In this document: positions 42,655-54,889 of the stretch, one piece after another
Layout: each line of letters opens with the position of its first letter
How positions within the stretch are numbered: the first letter of the stretch is position 1
From: Dissulfurirhabdus thermomarina
GTDB taxonomy: Bacteria; Desulfobacterota; Dissulfuribacteria; Dissulfuribacterales; Dissulfurirhabdaceae
Reading direction: 5' to 3'
Assembly (NCBI RefSeq): GCF_012979235.1
Contig: NZ_JAATWC010000003.1
Span: forward strand, 176,492 to 240,491
DNA length: 64,000 nucleotides
Program-made: the position numbers and the translations under genes
Notes under the pieces: generated by a model
Seen by the model: only the letters and a program-made list of their open reading frames with translations
What the model was told of the DNA's origin: nothing
Database searches by the model: none

Positions 42655-42732
42655 GACTCGGGCCGTCCCTGACCCTCGCCCCTTGCGGGGCGCGCCTTCG
42701 GCGCGTCCAAATCGGCTCTCCTGCCGATTTGT
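42655..42732 (+). repeat. Three-hairpin repeat family, copy 1
   Basis: About 78 bases reading GACTCGGGCCGTCCCTG, then three successive hairpins: a CTCGCCCC/GGGGCG stem, GCGCC-TTCG-GGCGC, and AAATCGGC-TCTCCT-GCCGATTT. Copies 2 (45037-45114) and 3 (45896-45972) are nearly the same on the other strand, and copy 4 (60437-60508) keeps the design with changed stems (AAAACGGC/GCCGTTTT). All four are within the island. Compensating changes in both stem arms show that the fold is conserved. Confidence 0.8.
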
Positions 42733-43029
42733 CACGCGGACTTACGGCCCCGCGTACATCCCCCTTGATTCTCCGGTTCGAGATGAAGCGCGTGGGGTCC
42801 AAGCGCAACCCCCACGGTTGCAGGCGCACCCACGCATATCCTCTTCGAACTCTCCGATTCTCCGTTTCACAGCCCGTCTTGTTTAACAGCCAGGTTGCAG
42901 GCGGGGTACCCACCCGACGTTTCGAACTCCCCTCCGGTAGGTAACCCAGCGAAGGCCGGCGCCGCGACCGGCGGCCCGGCCGAGTTTCCGGACGACACCG
43001 CAAAGGAAGGAGACACGGCATGCCGGCAC
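42733..43029. other. Island left border, no gene seen
   Basis: About 300 bases between the first three-hairpin repeat and the DUF5049-like gene. Short open frames on both strands have no family similarity. A strong AAGGAAGGAG precedes the ATG at 43020, but that frame is out of register with the DUF5049-like coding sequence. Confidence 0.5.
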
Positions 43030-43242
43030 GTGCCCGGGGTGCGCGTTCCGGCGGCGGTGCTGGAAGGCATCCTGGCGGTGCGCCGCTGCGGCCTCACCAA
43101 CATGCTGGACCGGCCGGTGGTGGCGGACCTGGCGGAGAAGCTCGGCTTCCCCGATGCCGCCCGCTGGATCGAGACCCATCCCAGCGACTACGCCGAGGGC
43201 GTGTTCCGGGGCTTCGAGGCCGAAGAAGGAGGTGGGCGCTGA
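43030..43242 (+). CDS. DUF5049-like small protein, start possibly frameshifted
   Basis: About 70 residues. VLEGILAVRRCGLTNMLDRP...WIETHPSDYAEGVFRGFEAE matches the DUF5049 pattern seen in phages and plasmids. The only in-frame start with acceptable placement is GTG at 43030. The strong ribosome site sits before the ATG at 43020 in another frame, so a small indel between about 43,030 and 43,045 may have separated the original start from the body. It overlaps the amidotransferase start (TGATG). Function unknown. It is typically found with glutamine amidotransferase and cyclotransferase genes. Confidence 0.65.
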   Translation: MPGVRVPAAVLEGILAVRRCGLTNMLDRPVVADLAEKLGFPDAARWIETHPSDYAEGVFRGFEAEEGGGR

Positions 43243-44012
43243 TGTGCGGGCTGGCGGGCGTCATCTTCGGGAAGAAGCGGCGGCGCGCCGAGGAACGAGA
43301 CCACCTGGCGTGGCTCTTCACCCGGCTCCTGGTCCTGAGCGAGAGCCGGGGCCCCCACGCCACCGGCGTCGCCTGGCTCAACCGCGACGGCGAGCACCGG
43401 CTCTTCAAGCGACCCGTACCTGCCGGGCAGTTCGTCACCGACAAGGCGTTCCAGGAGGTCCTGGCCGGGATGGACAACCGGGCCACCCTCCTCGTCGGCC
43501 ACACGCGCTGGCGGACCCGCGGGGATGAGCGCATCAACCGCAACAACCACCCGATCCGGGCCGGGGACGTCATCGGTACCCACAACGGCACCATCTACAA
43601 CGCCGACCGCCTGTTCCGGAGGCTCCGGCTGAGGCGCTTCGCCGAGGTGGACAGCGAGCTCCTCTTCCGCCTGGCGGACCGTGCCTTCCGGCACGAGACG
43701 CCGGACCTCGAGCGCTTCAAGCGCGACCTGGCCCTGTGCCGGGGGCAGATCACCGCCGTGCTGGCCTCCCGCCGCCGGCCCGGGACGGTCCTGGTGCTCA
43801 AGGGGAACAAGCCGCTCGAACTGCGCATCCACCGCCGTCACCGGGCGGCGCTCTACGCCTCGGATCCGGCCTTCCTCGACGCCGTGCTGGCCGACGAGCG
43901 TGGGTGGCGGCCGCTCCCGCTGGAGCCCATGACCATGCTCGTGTTCAGGCACGAGAGTCTCATGGAGTTCTCCAGGGAGTCGTTCACCTTCATCGCCCAG
44001 GGGAAGCTGTGA
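43242..44012 (+). CDS. Class II glutamine amidotransferase-like Ntn hydrolase
   Basis: 256 residues beginning MCGLAGVIFG, so Cys2 becomes the N-terminal nucleophile of a GATase II fold. Supporting motifs are SRGPHATGVAW, GHTRWRTRG (glutamine-binding Arg), NNHPIRAGDVIGTHNGTI and EVDSELLFRL. It would release ammonia from glutamine or act on a gamma-glutamyl bond. AAGAAGGAGG precedes the ATG. Its neighbours are DUF5049 and AIG2-like genes, the set known to accompany peptide amidoligases, but no amidoligase is present. The stop is at the first bases of a mobile-element arm. Confidence 0.85.
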   Translation: MCGLAGVIFGKKRRRAEERDHLAWLFTRLLVLSESRGPHATGVAWLNRDGEHRLFKRPVPAGQFVTDKAFQEVLAGMDNRATLLVGHTRWRTRGDERINRNNHPIRAGDVIGTHNGTIYNADRLFRRLRLRRFAEVDSELLFRLADRAFRHETPDLERFKRDLALCRGQITAVLASRRRPGTVLVLKGNKPLELRIHRRHRAALYASDPAFLDAVLADERGWRPLPLEPMTMLVFRHESLMEFSRESFTFIAQGKL

Positions 44013-44534
44013 TTGCGGATTTCGGATTGGGGATTGCGGATTATTTGCGTGATCGTGCGGTTTTAATGGAGGCGACAACCATTGAAAGGATTTCGTTTGC
44101 TTCGTTTTTCAAGTCGACCAAGCGCTTTTCGTCCATCAATCCGGCTTCCACGATCAGTTCCATCCAGTAGATGGATTCATCGCATTCTTCTTCGACGATT
44201 GCCATCTTTGCAACGAAGTCGGCGGGAGATTTGGCACGGCAAGCGGCGCGATAGTTTGCACCAACCGAGGTGCCGCATCGGAGCAACTGGTTTCCGATCA
44301 CCTTCGCGGTCTGGTTTTTCGGCAGCGCTTCCACCAACCGGATCACCCTGATCGCGAAGGCCTTGGTTCTGTTTTTGAACTCATTCGCGTTCATGGAGGC
44401 AACATATGACATCTTCATTGAATCCTCAACCTTCCGATTGGGGATTGCGGATTGGGGATTGCGTATTAATAACAGGTCAAAACCGAAAGGATGCCCTTTC
44501 AATCCACAATCCGCAATCGTCAATCCACAATCGA
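44010..44534 (-). mobile_element. Word-repeat element 1 (GGATTGC words) carrying a four-helix-bundle gene
   Basis: The left arm (44010-44049) is a run of GGATTGC/GGATTGG-like heptamers. The right side (44434-44534) has the same words, then a spacer, then their reverse complement (CAATCCACAATCC...). The gene at 44041-44418 lies between, on the minus strand, opposite to the surrounding operon. Its stop codon is inside the left arm. The right side alone looks like a gene-less unit, so two elements may be nested. The insertion separates the amidotransferase from the cyclotransferase and seems to have removed the latter's first codons. Confidence 0.7.
44041..44418 (-). CDS. Four-helix-bundle protein (23S rRNA IVP/Avd-like)
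   Basis: 125 residues, helical. The segment NRTKAFAIRVIRLVEALPKN, then LLRCGTSVGANYRAACRAKSPADF and EEECDESIYWMELIVEAG, match the four-helix-bundle family first seen in 23S rRNA intervening sequences and related to the Avd protein of diversity-generating retroelements. It is a diverged subfamily compared with the copies at 50001 and 54909. GAGG lies upstream of the ATG. Family members often bind nucleic acid, but no biochemical role is established for free-standing copies. It is the only gene of element 1. Confidence 0.88.
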   Translation of the reverse strand: MKMSYVASMNANEFKNRTKAFAIRVIRLVEALPKNQTAKVIGNQLLRCGTSVGANYRAACRAKSPADFVAKMAIVEEECDESIYWMELIVEAGLMDEKRLVDLKNEANEILSMVVASIKTARSRK

Positions 44535-44535
44535 A

Positions 44536-45021
44536 ATGGTCCTCAAGCGGGGGTGCTGGAATCACGACCGGTTCTGCCGGGGCGTCCTCTCCGTGGAGGA
44601 GGCAGTCGTCCGGGGCCGCCTGTACGAGTTCCCTTCCGGCATCCCGGTCCTGGAGGTGCCCGAGGCGGACGTCCTGGCCTACGGCACCGCCGACCCGCTC
44701 GCCGACGTGGCCACACAGGCGCGCCTGGCCGCGGAGTTCGCCGCACCACGCGCCGCACACCCCGACCCCGGGGAGAACGGCGCCCCGGGCGGCCGTTGGG
44801 GCCCCGTGTACGGCGAGCTCCTGACCTTCGACGATCTCGAGACCCGCCTCCCGGCCATCGACCACCTCGAGGGCTTCCTGCCCGGCGGACCCAGCCTCTA
44901 CAGGCGTGTGCTGGTGCCGGCAAGTACACGAGGACGCCGCGTCCTGGTCTGGCTTTACGTGGAGGGCGCCGGCAGGCGCCCTCCTGGCCGTCGGCTGGCG
45001 GATGGTGTCTGGCAAGCCTAG
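44536..45021 (+). pseudogene. Gamma-glutamylcyclotransferase (AIG2-like), N terminus lost
   Basis: The remaining 161 codons read VLKRGCWNHDRFCRGVLSVEE...GRLYEFPSGIPVLEVPE and end with a GELLTFDD...LDHLEGF-like region (IDHLEGFLPGG), matching AIG2-like cyclotransferases. These normally begin with a short strand and a YGTL(K/R)xG loop that binds the gamma-glutamyl group. Here the sequence before LKRG is replaced by the arm of element 1, so VYGT is missing. An ATG at 44536 is available but has no good ribosome site. The protein is probably inactive unless the arm-derived N terminus is tolerated. Confidence 0.7.
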
Positions 45022-45036
45022 GGAAGGCGTCTCCCG

Positions 45037-45114
45037 GACAAATCGGCAGGACAGCCGATTTGGACGCACCGAAGGTGCGCCCGGAGGGTGCGAGCCAGGG
45101 ATGGCGAGCATCAA
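45037..45114 (-). repeat. Three-hairpin repeat family, copy 2
   Basis: On the minus strand: CCATCCCTGGCTCGCACCC, a GGGCGCACC-TTCGGTGCG hairpin, then CAAATCGGC-TGTCCT-GCCGATTTG. It lies between the cyclotransferase remnant and the BREX promoter. Its last stem is identical to that of copy 3. Confidence 0.85.
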
Positions 45115-45119
45115 ATCTC

Positions 45120-45162
45120 TCGACATCAACTGTCACTAACTGTAAACTACGTCAGTTGGATG
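45120..45162 (+). promoter_or_regulatory. Promoter with flanking inverted repeat upstream of the BREX operon
   Basis: A -35 TCGACA (45120-45125; 5 of 6), 17 bases, then extended -10 TG-TAAACT (45143-45148; 4 of 6). An imperfect inverted repeat, CATCAACTG (45124-45132) and CAGTTGGATG (45153-45162), brackets the spacer and -10, as expected for an operator bound by a dimeric repressor. The first gene downstream encodes a small HTH protein that could bind it. Confidence 0.5.
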
Positions 45163-45209
45163 AGGTGCAATGACACGAAATCTGCCTTGTGGCCAGAGAG
45201 GTGCTTCCG

Positions 45210-45412
45210 ATGGATGAAAAACCAGGCGCCGTCCTGACCATCGACGAGTTGTCTGCCTACCTGAAGATACCGAAGTCGACGCTCTACAAGCTCGTTCGGG
45301 AAGGCAAAGTCCCGTGCCAGAAGATTGGTCGCCATTGGCGCTTCCGGAAGCAAGCCATCGACCGCTGGTTGGAAGAGACGCACGGCGATACGAAAGACGG
45401 AGGAAACGAGTA

Positions 45413-45413
<1 letters not shown>
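45210..45413 (+). CDS. Excisionase/MerR-type helix-turn-helix DNA-binding protein
   Basis: 67 residues with the typical winged-HTH core: LTIDELSAYLKIPKSTLYKLVREGKVPCQKIGRHWRF. GAGAGG precedes the ATG at 45210. Its stop overlaps the brxF start (TAATG), so it is the first gene of the BREX operon and translationally coupled to it. In this position the likely role is autoregulation of the operon. An excisionase role is possible, but no integrase is seen in the window. Confidence 0.9.
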
Positions 45414-49941
<4,528 letters not shown>

Positions 49942-49943
<2 letters not shown>

Positions 49944-50449
49944 GTCCAAAGTCCAAGGTCCAAGATCCAAAGTCCAAGGTCATTCCAGGATGGTGATCTG
50001 ATGGCGACAATAGAACGTTTCGAAGACATCGAAGCATGGCAGAAAGCCCGGGAGATCACTCGGGAAATCTACGCCGTCTCGAAGGGAGATGCCTTCGCGA
50101 GAGATTTCGGATTGAAGGACCAGATAAGGCGCGCTGCGGTTTCTATCATGTCGAATATCGCGGAAGGATTCGAGCGCGGTGGTGACAAGGAGTTTGCGCA
50201 GTTTATTGCCCTGGCCAAAGGCTCATCCGCCGAGGTTCGGTCCCAGCTCTACGTGGCCTTGGATCAAGGTTACATCGACCATGACACCTTCGACAGGCTT
50301 GCCAAGGCAACACTCCAGATCAACAGGATGCTGTCCGGCCTGATGAAGTACCTGCGCAATTCAGATTACAAGGGGAGCAAGTTTCGATGACTGATCGCAA
50401 GCACCGCCAATCGACTTTGGACTTTGGACATGGGACCTTGGACTCGGAC
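49942..50449 (+). mobile_element. Word-repeat element 2 (GTCCAAA words) with four-helix-bundle gene
   Basis: The left arm (49942-49983) is AAGTCCAAAGTCCAAGGTCC and further copies. The right arm (50411-50449) is GACTTTGGACTTTGGAC and further copies, the reverse complement. Between them is one gene (50001-50390) in the operon direction. The element starts right at the brxC stop, and its right arm forms the first codons of pglXI, whose ATG overlaps the element gene's stop (ATGA). It therefore sits exactly at the brxC/pglXI junction and keeps translation coupled. Confidence 0.8.
50001..50390 (+). CDS. Four-helix-bundle protein (23S rRNA IVP/Avd-like)
   Basis: 129 residues with the family core [45 protein letters not shown], and [19 protein letters not shown]. 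It is clearly related to the copy at 54909 but differs at many positions, so it is not a recent duplicate. It is the only gene of element 2. Its TGA stop overlaps the ATG of pglXI. The role is unknown; by position it could act on the element that carries it. Confidence 0.93.
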   Translation: MATIERFEDIEAWQKAREITREIYAVSKGDAFARDFGLKDQIRRAAVSIMSNIAEGFERGGDKEFAQFIALAKGSSAEVRSQLYVALDQGYIDHDTFDRLAKATLQINRMLSGLMKYLRNSDYKGSKFR

Positions 50450-53400
50450 CGTCGCGGTCCAGTCGAATGCCTCGGCCTTACCTTCGAGAGTGACGAAGAA
50501 CGCCGAGAATACTTTCTGAAGAAATTGCGCGAAGGGCTGGAGGAACTCCACGCCAAGCTTGGCGGTGTGCCCTTCACCACGGTGGAAGACGCCGTGGCGC
50601 GCCTGAAATCCCTGGAAAAGTGGCCGGTCGGCGATGAGCAGCGCATTCGGGAGCTGGCCGAACGGATGGCGCAAGCGGCGCGCCAAAGTCCAAAGTCCAA
50701 AGTCCAAGGTCCCGAGTCGGGAACCGGTTCGACTTTGGACATTGGACATGGGACCTTGGACTTACTTCGTCTTTACAAAGACGAAGTCGGTTTCCCGCAC
50801 GGTGAGATCGAGGACATCCTGAACCTCTCCGATCCACCGTATTACACGGCATGCCCGAACCCCTTCATCGCGGACTTCATCAAGCACTACGGCAAGCCCT
50901 ACGACCCGAACGTGCCTTACAGCAAGGAGCCGTTCGCGGTCGATGTCAGCGTGGGGAAGACGGACCCGATCTACAAGGCTCATTCGTATCACACCAAGGT
51001 GCCGCACCTGGCCATCGTTCCCTCCATCCTCCATTACACCGAGCCGGGGGACGTGGTTCTGGACGGCTTCTGCGGCTCCGGCATGACGGGTGTGGCGGCG
51101 CAATGGTGCGGCTCCGCGCCGGAGAGCTACAAGCGCGATCTCGAAGCCTTATGGGAGAAGGAAGGCCGGAAGAAGCCCAAGTGGGGGCCGCGCCGTGTGG
51201 TGCTCGGTGATCTCGCCCCTGCCGCCACCTTTATCGCTGCCAACTACAACCTGCCCTTCGATGTGAACAAATTCACCCGTGCCGCGCGCCAAATCCTCGA
51301 CGAGGTCGAGCAGGAGATCGGCTGGATGTACGAGACCCTGCATATCGATGGCAAGACCAAGGGGCGCATCGAATATACAGTCTGGAGCGAGGCGTTCACC
51401 TGCCCGGACTGCGCGGGCGAGGTGGTGTTTCTGGAGCAGGCCCTGGACCCGGAGACCAAGAAGGTCAAGGATGCCTTTCCTTGCCCCCATTGCGGGGCGG
51501 AGCTGACAAAGAAGCGGCTAGAGCGACTCTATGAAACCAAGCTGGACAAGGCATTGAACACCACCATCCGCACGCCCAAGCGTCAACCTGCTCTCATCGT
51601 CTACAAGATCGGCAAGACACGCTACGAGAAGAAGGCGGATCAGACCGATTTTGCGACGCTCTCCAAAGTGGAATCCCTTCCTTGGCCATCAGATATTCCG
51701 ACAGATGCCTTGCCGTATATGCACATGACCCATGAACGGGCGCGGATGGACATTGCGGGTATTACCCACATCCACCACTTCTTTCTCCCTCGCGCCGCCC
51801 ACGCTCTGGCGGCGCTGTGGCGCAAGGCCCAGGCATGGCCGGGCAAGCGCATTCAGTACATGCTGTTGTTTTTCGTCGAGCAGGGCTTCTGGACAACCTC
51901 GATATGCAACTCGTATCGCCCAACAGGGTTTTCTCAAGTATCGCAGTACATGAAGGGAATCTATTATGTGCCTTCACAGCATTCAGAACTCAGTCCTTGG
52001 TACGTTCATGAAGGCAAACTGAAACGCCTAGCTAAGGCTTTCCAAGGTCTAGGAACATATTCCGGAAGCGCCGTCATCACCACCGCCACCGCCGCCCGGC
52101 TGGATCTACCTGACAACAGCATCGACTACATCTTCACCGACCCACCCTTTGGCGAGAACATCTACTATGCCGACCTGAACTTCCTGGTGGAGTCCTGGCA
52201 CCGGGTGCTGACCAATGCCACGCCGGAAGCGATCGTGGACAAGGCCAAGAAGAAGGGCCTGCCCGAGTATCAGCATCTGATGCAGCGGTGCTTCGAGGAA
52301 TACTGCCGGGTTCTCAAGCCGGGTAGGTGGATGACGGTGGTCTTCCATAATTCCCGCAACGCCGTATGGAACGCCATCCAGGAAGCGATGCTGGCTGCAG
52401 GGTTCGTGGTGGCGGATGTGCGCACTCTGGACAAGCAACAGGGATCCTATCGTCAGATGACCAGCACGGCAGTCAAGCAGGACCTGGTCATCTCCGCCTA
52501 CAAACCCAACGGTGGCCTTGAGGAACGTTTTAAGCTGACGGCCGGTACCGAGGAAGGTGTCTGGGATTTCGTCCGCACGCACTTACGGCAACTTCCCGTT
52601 GCCGTGGTCTCAGGTCCAAAGTCCAAGGTCCAAAGTCAAGACGACCTTGGACATGAGACTTTGGACTTTGGACAACGATTGGAAATCGTCGCTGAACGTC
52701 AGAACTACTTATTATTTGACCGCATGGTGGCCTTCCACGTCCAGCGGGGCGTGACGGTGCCGCTCTCTGCGGCGGAGTTCTACGCTGGGCTGGCCCAGCG
52801 TTTCCCGGAGCGCGACGGGATGTACTTCCTGCCCGAGCAGGTGGCGGAGTACGACAAGAAGCGCATGAAGGTGAAGGAGGTCCTGCAGCTCCAGCTCTTC
52901 GTTACCGACGAGGCCTCGGCCATCCAATGGCTCAAGCAGCAGCTCACCAGGAAGCCGCAGACCTTCCAGGAGCTCCATCCGCAGTTCCTCAAGGAGATCG
53001 GCGGCTGGCAGAAGCACGAAAAGCCCTTGGAGCTCTCCGAGCTGCTGGAACAGAACTTCCTCCGCTACGACGGCAAGGGCGAGGTACCGAGTCAGATCCA
53101 CAGCTACCTCTCCAGCAACTTCAAGGAGCTGCGCAACCTGCCCAAGGACGACGAGCGCCTCCGGGCCAAGGCCAAGGACCGCTGGTACGTCCCGGATCCG
53201 AATAAGGCCGGCGACCTGGACAAGCTCCGCGGGCGGGCCCTGCTGCGCGAGTTCGAGGAGTACCGCGAGTCCAGCTCGAGGCGCCTGAAGGTCTTCCGCC
53301 TCGAGGCCGTCCGCGCCGGCTTCAAGAAGGCGTGGCAGGAGCGGGACTACGCCACCATCATCGCCGTGGCGCGCAAGATCCCCGAGAACGTCCTCCAGGA

Positions 53401-53452
53401 GGACCCCAAACTCCTCATGTGGTACGACCAGGCGGTAACCAGGATGGGATAG
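50387..53452 (+). CDS. pglX: BREX type 3 adenine-specific DNA methyltransferase PglXI
   Basis: 1,021 residues. It methylates adenine in the host DNA so that BREX can tell self from phage. SAM-binding motif I is VVLDGFCGSGMTGVA (about residue 221) and the catalytic motif IV is IFTDPPFGENIYY (about 582). A zinc-ribbon, CPDCAGE...CPHCGAE, lies between them, as in other PglXI/DUF1156-type enzymes. The first about 20 residues (STLDFGHGTLDSD) come from the arm of element 2. Two more word-repeat inserts lie in frame at 50684-50763 and 52612-52673. ATGA overlap with the four-helix gene. Confidence 0.92.
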   Translation: MTDRKHRQSTLDFGHGTLDSDRRGPVECLGLTFESDEERREYFLKKLREGLEELHAKLGGVPFTTVEDAVARLKSLEKWPVGDEQRIRELAERMAQAARQSPKSKVQGPESGTGSTLDIGHGTLDLLRLYKDEVGFPHGEIEDILNLSDPPYYTACPNPFIADFIKHYGKPYDPNVPYSKEPFAVDVSVGKTDPIYKAHSYHTKVPHLAIVPSILHYTEPGDVVLDGFCGSGMTGVAAQWCGSAPESYKRDLEALWEKEGRKKPKWGPRRVVLGDLAPAATFIAANYNLPFDVNKFTRAARQILDEVEQEIGWMYETLHIDGKTKGRIEYTVWSEAFTCPDCAGEVVFLEQALDPETKKVKDAFPCPHCGAELTKKRLERLYETKLDKALNTTIRTPKRQPALIVYKIGKTRYEKKADQTDFATLSKVESLPWPSDIPTDALPYMHMTHERARMDIAGITHIHHFFLPRAAHALAALWRKAQAWPGKRIQYMLLFFVEQGFWTTSICNSYRPTGFSQVSQYMKGIYYVPSQHSELSPWYVHEGKLKRLAKAFQGLGTYSGSAVITTATAARLDLPDNSIDYIFTDPPFGENIYYADLNFLVESWHRVLTNATPEAIVDKAKKKGLPEYQHLMQRCFEEYCRVLKPGRWMTVVFHNSRNAVWNAIQEAMLAAGFVVADVRTLDKQQGSYRQMTSTAVKQDLVISAYKPNGGLEERFKLTAGTEEGVWDFVRTHLRQLPVAVVSGPKSKVQSQDDLGHETLDFGQRLEIVAERQNYLLFDRMVAFHVQRGVTVPLSAAEFYAGLAQRFPERDGMYFLPEQVAEYDKKRMKVKEVLQLQLFVTDEASAIQWLKQQLTRKPQTFQELHPQFLKEIGGWQKHEKPLELSELLEQNFLRYDGKGEVPSQIHSYLSSNFKELRNLPKDDERLRAKAKDRWYVPDPNKAGDLDKLRGRALLREFEEYRESSSRRLKVFRLEAVRAGFKKAWQERDYATIIAVARKIPENVLQEDPKLLMWYDQAVTRMG
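50684..50763 (+). repeat. Gene-less word-repeat insert in pglX (GTCCAAA words)
   Basis: Left arm CAAAGTCCAAAGTCC-AAAGTCCAAGGTCC; right arm GACTTTGGACATTGGACATG-GGACCTTGGACTT. It encodes QSPKSKVQGPES and STLDIGHGTLDL, almost the same peptide words as the native N terminus derived from element 2. Confidence 0.9.
52612..52673 (+). repeat. Gene-less word-repeat insert in pglX (GTCCAAA words)
   Basis: Left arm AGGTCCAAAGTCCAAGG-TCCAAAGTC; right arm GACCTTGGACATGAGAC-TTTGGACTTTGGAC. It encodes GPKSKVQSQ and DLGHETLDFG, in frame, downstream of the catalytic domain. Confidence 0.9.
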
Positions 53453-53454
53453 GA

Positions 53455-53481
53455 GTGAACCACGGATGAATAGGGATGGAC
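53455..53481 (+). repeat. Single word-repeat arm at the start of the HEPN-like gene
   Basis: GTGAACCACGGATGAATAGGGATGG resembles the left arm of element 4. The ATG of the HEPN-like gene is inside it. No matching right arm is found near the gene's 3' end, so if this gene came on an element, the other end has been lost. Confidence 0.5.
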
Positions 53482-54815
53482 ATATATTGGAACCGGTATT
53501 TGATTTTAGTGCTGGTGAGTCAAGTGTGCTACTCCATCACGGTCACGCAGAGGTCTGCATCGACGGAAAAACATACGCTGGACACGGCGAGGTTCGTTTG
53601 GACCTTTTGCCGCGTGCTAATATTTATCTCTATGGGCAATTTAATAGTGTTCCCCCTACTGACGCTTTGATGGCAATGACCGGGCGGAAGACGATTTCAT
53701 TATTTTCTATCAATGGTCGTCGAGTGGAAGGCTTTCTCCTGAATATCGGAGGCGACGCAACTGCTCAGGAAATGACCGTTAAATGGTGTCCGAAGTCTGA
53801 GCCGATTATCGGAGTTGGAAACGACTCTACGCAAATGACACGAGTTGTGTTCCACCTGTCTAATTTCGTCGATTTACTGGGGATTCGGCGGTCTACGGAG
53901 CAAGACGGAACGACGATACATGCCATTGAGCATGTCGATTTGACATGTGATGGATGGAAGGTCGAACTCAAATCATTACTTGAGACAAGAGATAATATTG
54001 AGAGGCTCAAAGCAGAAGGTGGGAACCGCTTAACTCATATTGGCTGCCTTGAAAAGACAGACTGCTCTTCATTTTCTGGCAAAGATGCTGATGAATGCTT
54101 GAAAGCGCTTCGATTTTTTCTGTCCTTTGCCAAGGGTGCCTGGTGTGAGCCGATATGTGCGGTCGGGTTCGATGCATCCGACAACCGCGTGTGGGAGACT
54201 TGGTCATCACCCAGAGAACCTTGGCATACACCGCTATCTTGGTTTGATCCGCATAACAGTTCTCAGCTGGCCGCATTGTTCCCTGGCTTCATGAAGAGAT
54301 GGGCACATGACGACTGGCGCGAAGCGTTGCATGAGGTCATTTACTGGTACTTGAATGCCAACCATTCATCGCGTGGGATTGATGCAGGGATTATTCTTAC
54401 TCAGGCGGCGATTGAGCGGCTTTCTTACGAATTCGCAGTAAAGGACAGACGACTCCTGACAGTGAAGGGGTTCAAAGATCTTTGGGCGTCGGACAAATTC
54501 CGTTTGTTGTTTTCGTCTTTGGGAATCCCCCTTGAGATCCCCGCTGAGACTTCCGAGTTGCAAAGACTGGCGAGCAACAGCCAAATGAACTTGCTCGACG
54601 CACCCCACGCTTTAACGGAAATCAGAAATTCGTTGGTTCATCCGGAGCATAAGCACCGCGGCCAGTTTAGGAACGTATATTACGAGGCGTGGAACCTGGG
54701 GTTGTGGTATCTGGAGATGAGTATTTTGGCTATATGTGGATACTCGGGGACCTATGGTAATCGTTTGAAGCAGCGGTGGGTTGGACAAATTGAGGAGGTT
54801 CCGTGGAAGAAGTGA
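53466..54815 (+). CDS. HEPN-like domain protein of unknown function inside the BREX operon
   Basis: 449 residues, not matching a BREX core family I know. The N-terminal about 200 residues look beta-rich. The C-terminal about 170 are helical and end with LTEIRNSLVHPEHKHRG, where RNSLVH is an RX4H motif as in HEPN ribonucleases and Apea-like domains. Its base composition is visibly more AT-rich, with more AT-ending codons, than the genes on both sides, indicating a separate acquisition. It begins within a word-repeat arm 14 bases after the pglXI stop. Possible roles: an abortive-infection RNase backing up BREX, or a passenger gene. Confidence 0.75.
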   Translation: MNRDGHILEPVFDFSAGESSVLLHHGHAEVCIDGKTYAGHGEVRLDLLPRANIYLYGQFNSVPPTDALMAMTGRKTISLFSINGRRVEGFLLNIGGDATAQEMTVKWCPKSEPIIGVGNDSTQMTRVVFHLSNFVDLLGIRRSTEQDGTTIHAIEHVDLTCDGWKVELKSLLETRDNIERLKAEGGNRLTHIGCLEKTDCSSFSGKDADECLKALRFFLSFAKGAWCEPICAVGFDASDNRVWETWSSPREPWHTPLSWFDPHNSSQLAALFPGFMKRWAHDDWREALHEVIYWYLNANHSSRGIDAGIILTQAAIERLSYEFAVKDRRLLTVKGFKDLWASDKFRLLFSSLGIPLEIPAETSELQRLASNSQMNLLDAPHALTEIRNSLVHPEHKHRGQFRNVYYEAWNLGLWYLEMSILAICGYSGTYGNRLKQRWVGQIEEVPWKK

Positions 54816-54889
54816 ATTCCGACTGGTACTACAGCCCCGAGCACGGGGAGCTCTGCCGGGTCAATTCAGTGCTGAGCTTTGAGTCCTGA
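54812..54889 (+). pseudogene. Orphan brxHII N terminus cut by element 3
   Basis: A 26-codon open frame starting with GTG overlaps the HEPN-like stop and reads NSDWYYSPEHGELCRV before entering the left arm of element 3 and stopping. The DW-Y-P-H pattern is similar to DWVYLPAHRTYGRII at the start of the present helicase, so this looks like the original 5' end of a brxHII allele separated from its body by the insertion. Confidence 0.45.

Noticed and set aside
42599..43021. Minus-strand 140-codon open frame after tRNA-Asn
   Set aside because: It reads through a hairpin repeat and has no ribosome site or family similarity.
43020..43241. N-terminal extension of the amidotransferase from the ATG at 43020
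   Set aside because: The frame is open, but its 74 residues are Arg/Gly-rich shadow sequence of the DUF5049-like gene, and the enzyme needs its Cys right after the initiator Met at 43242.
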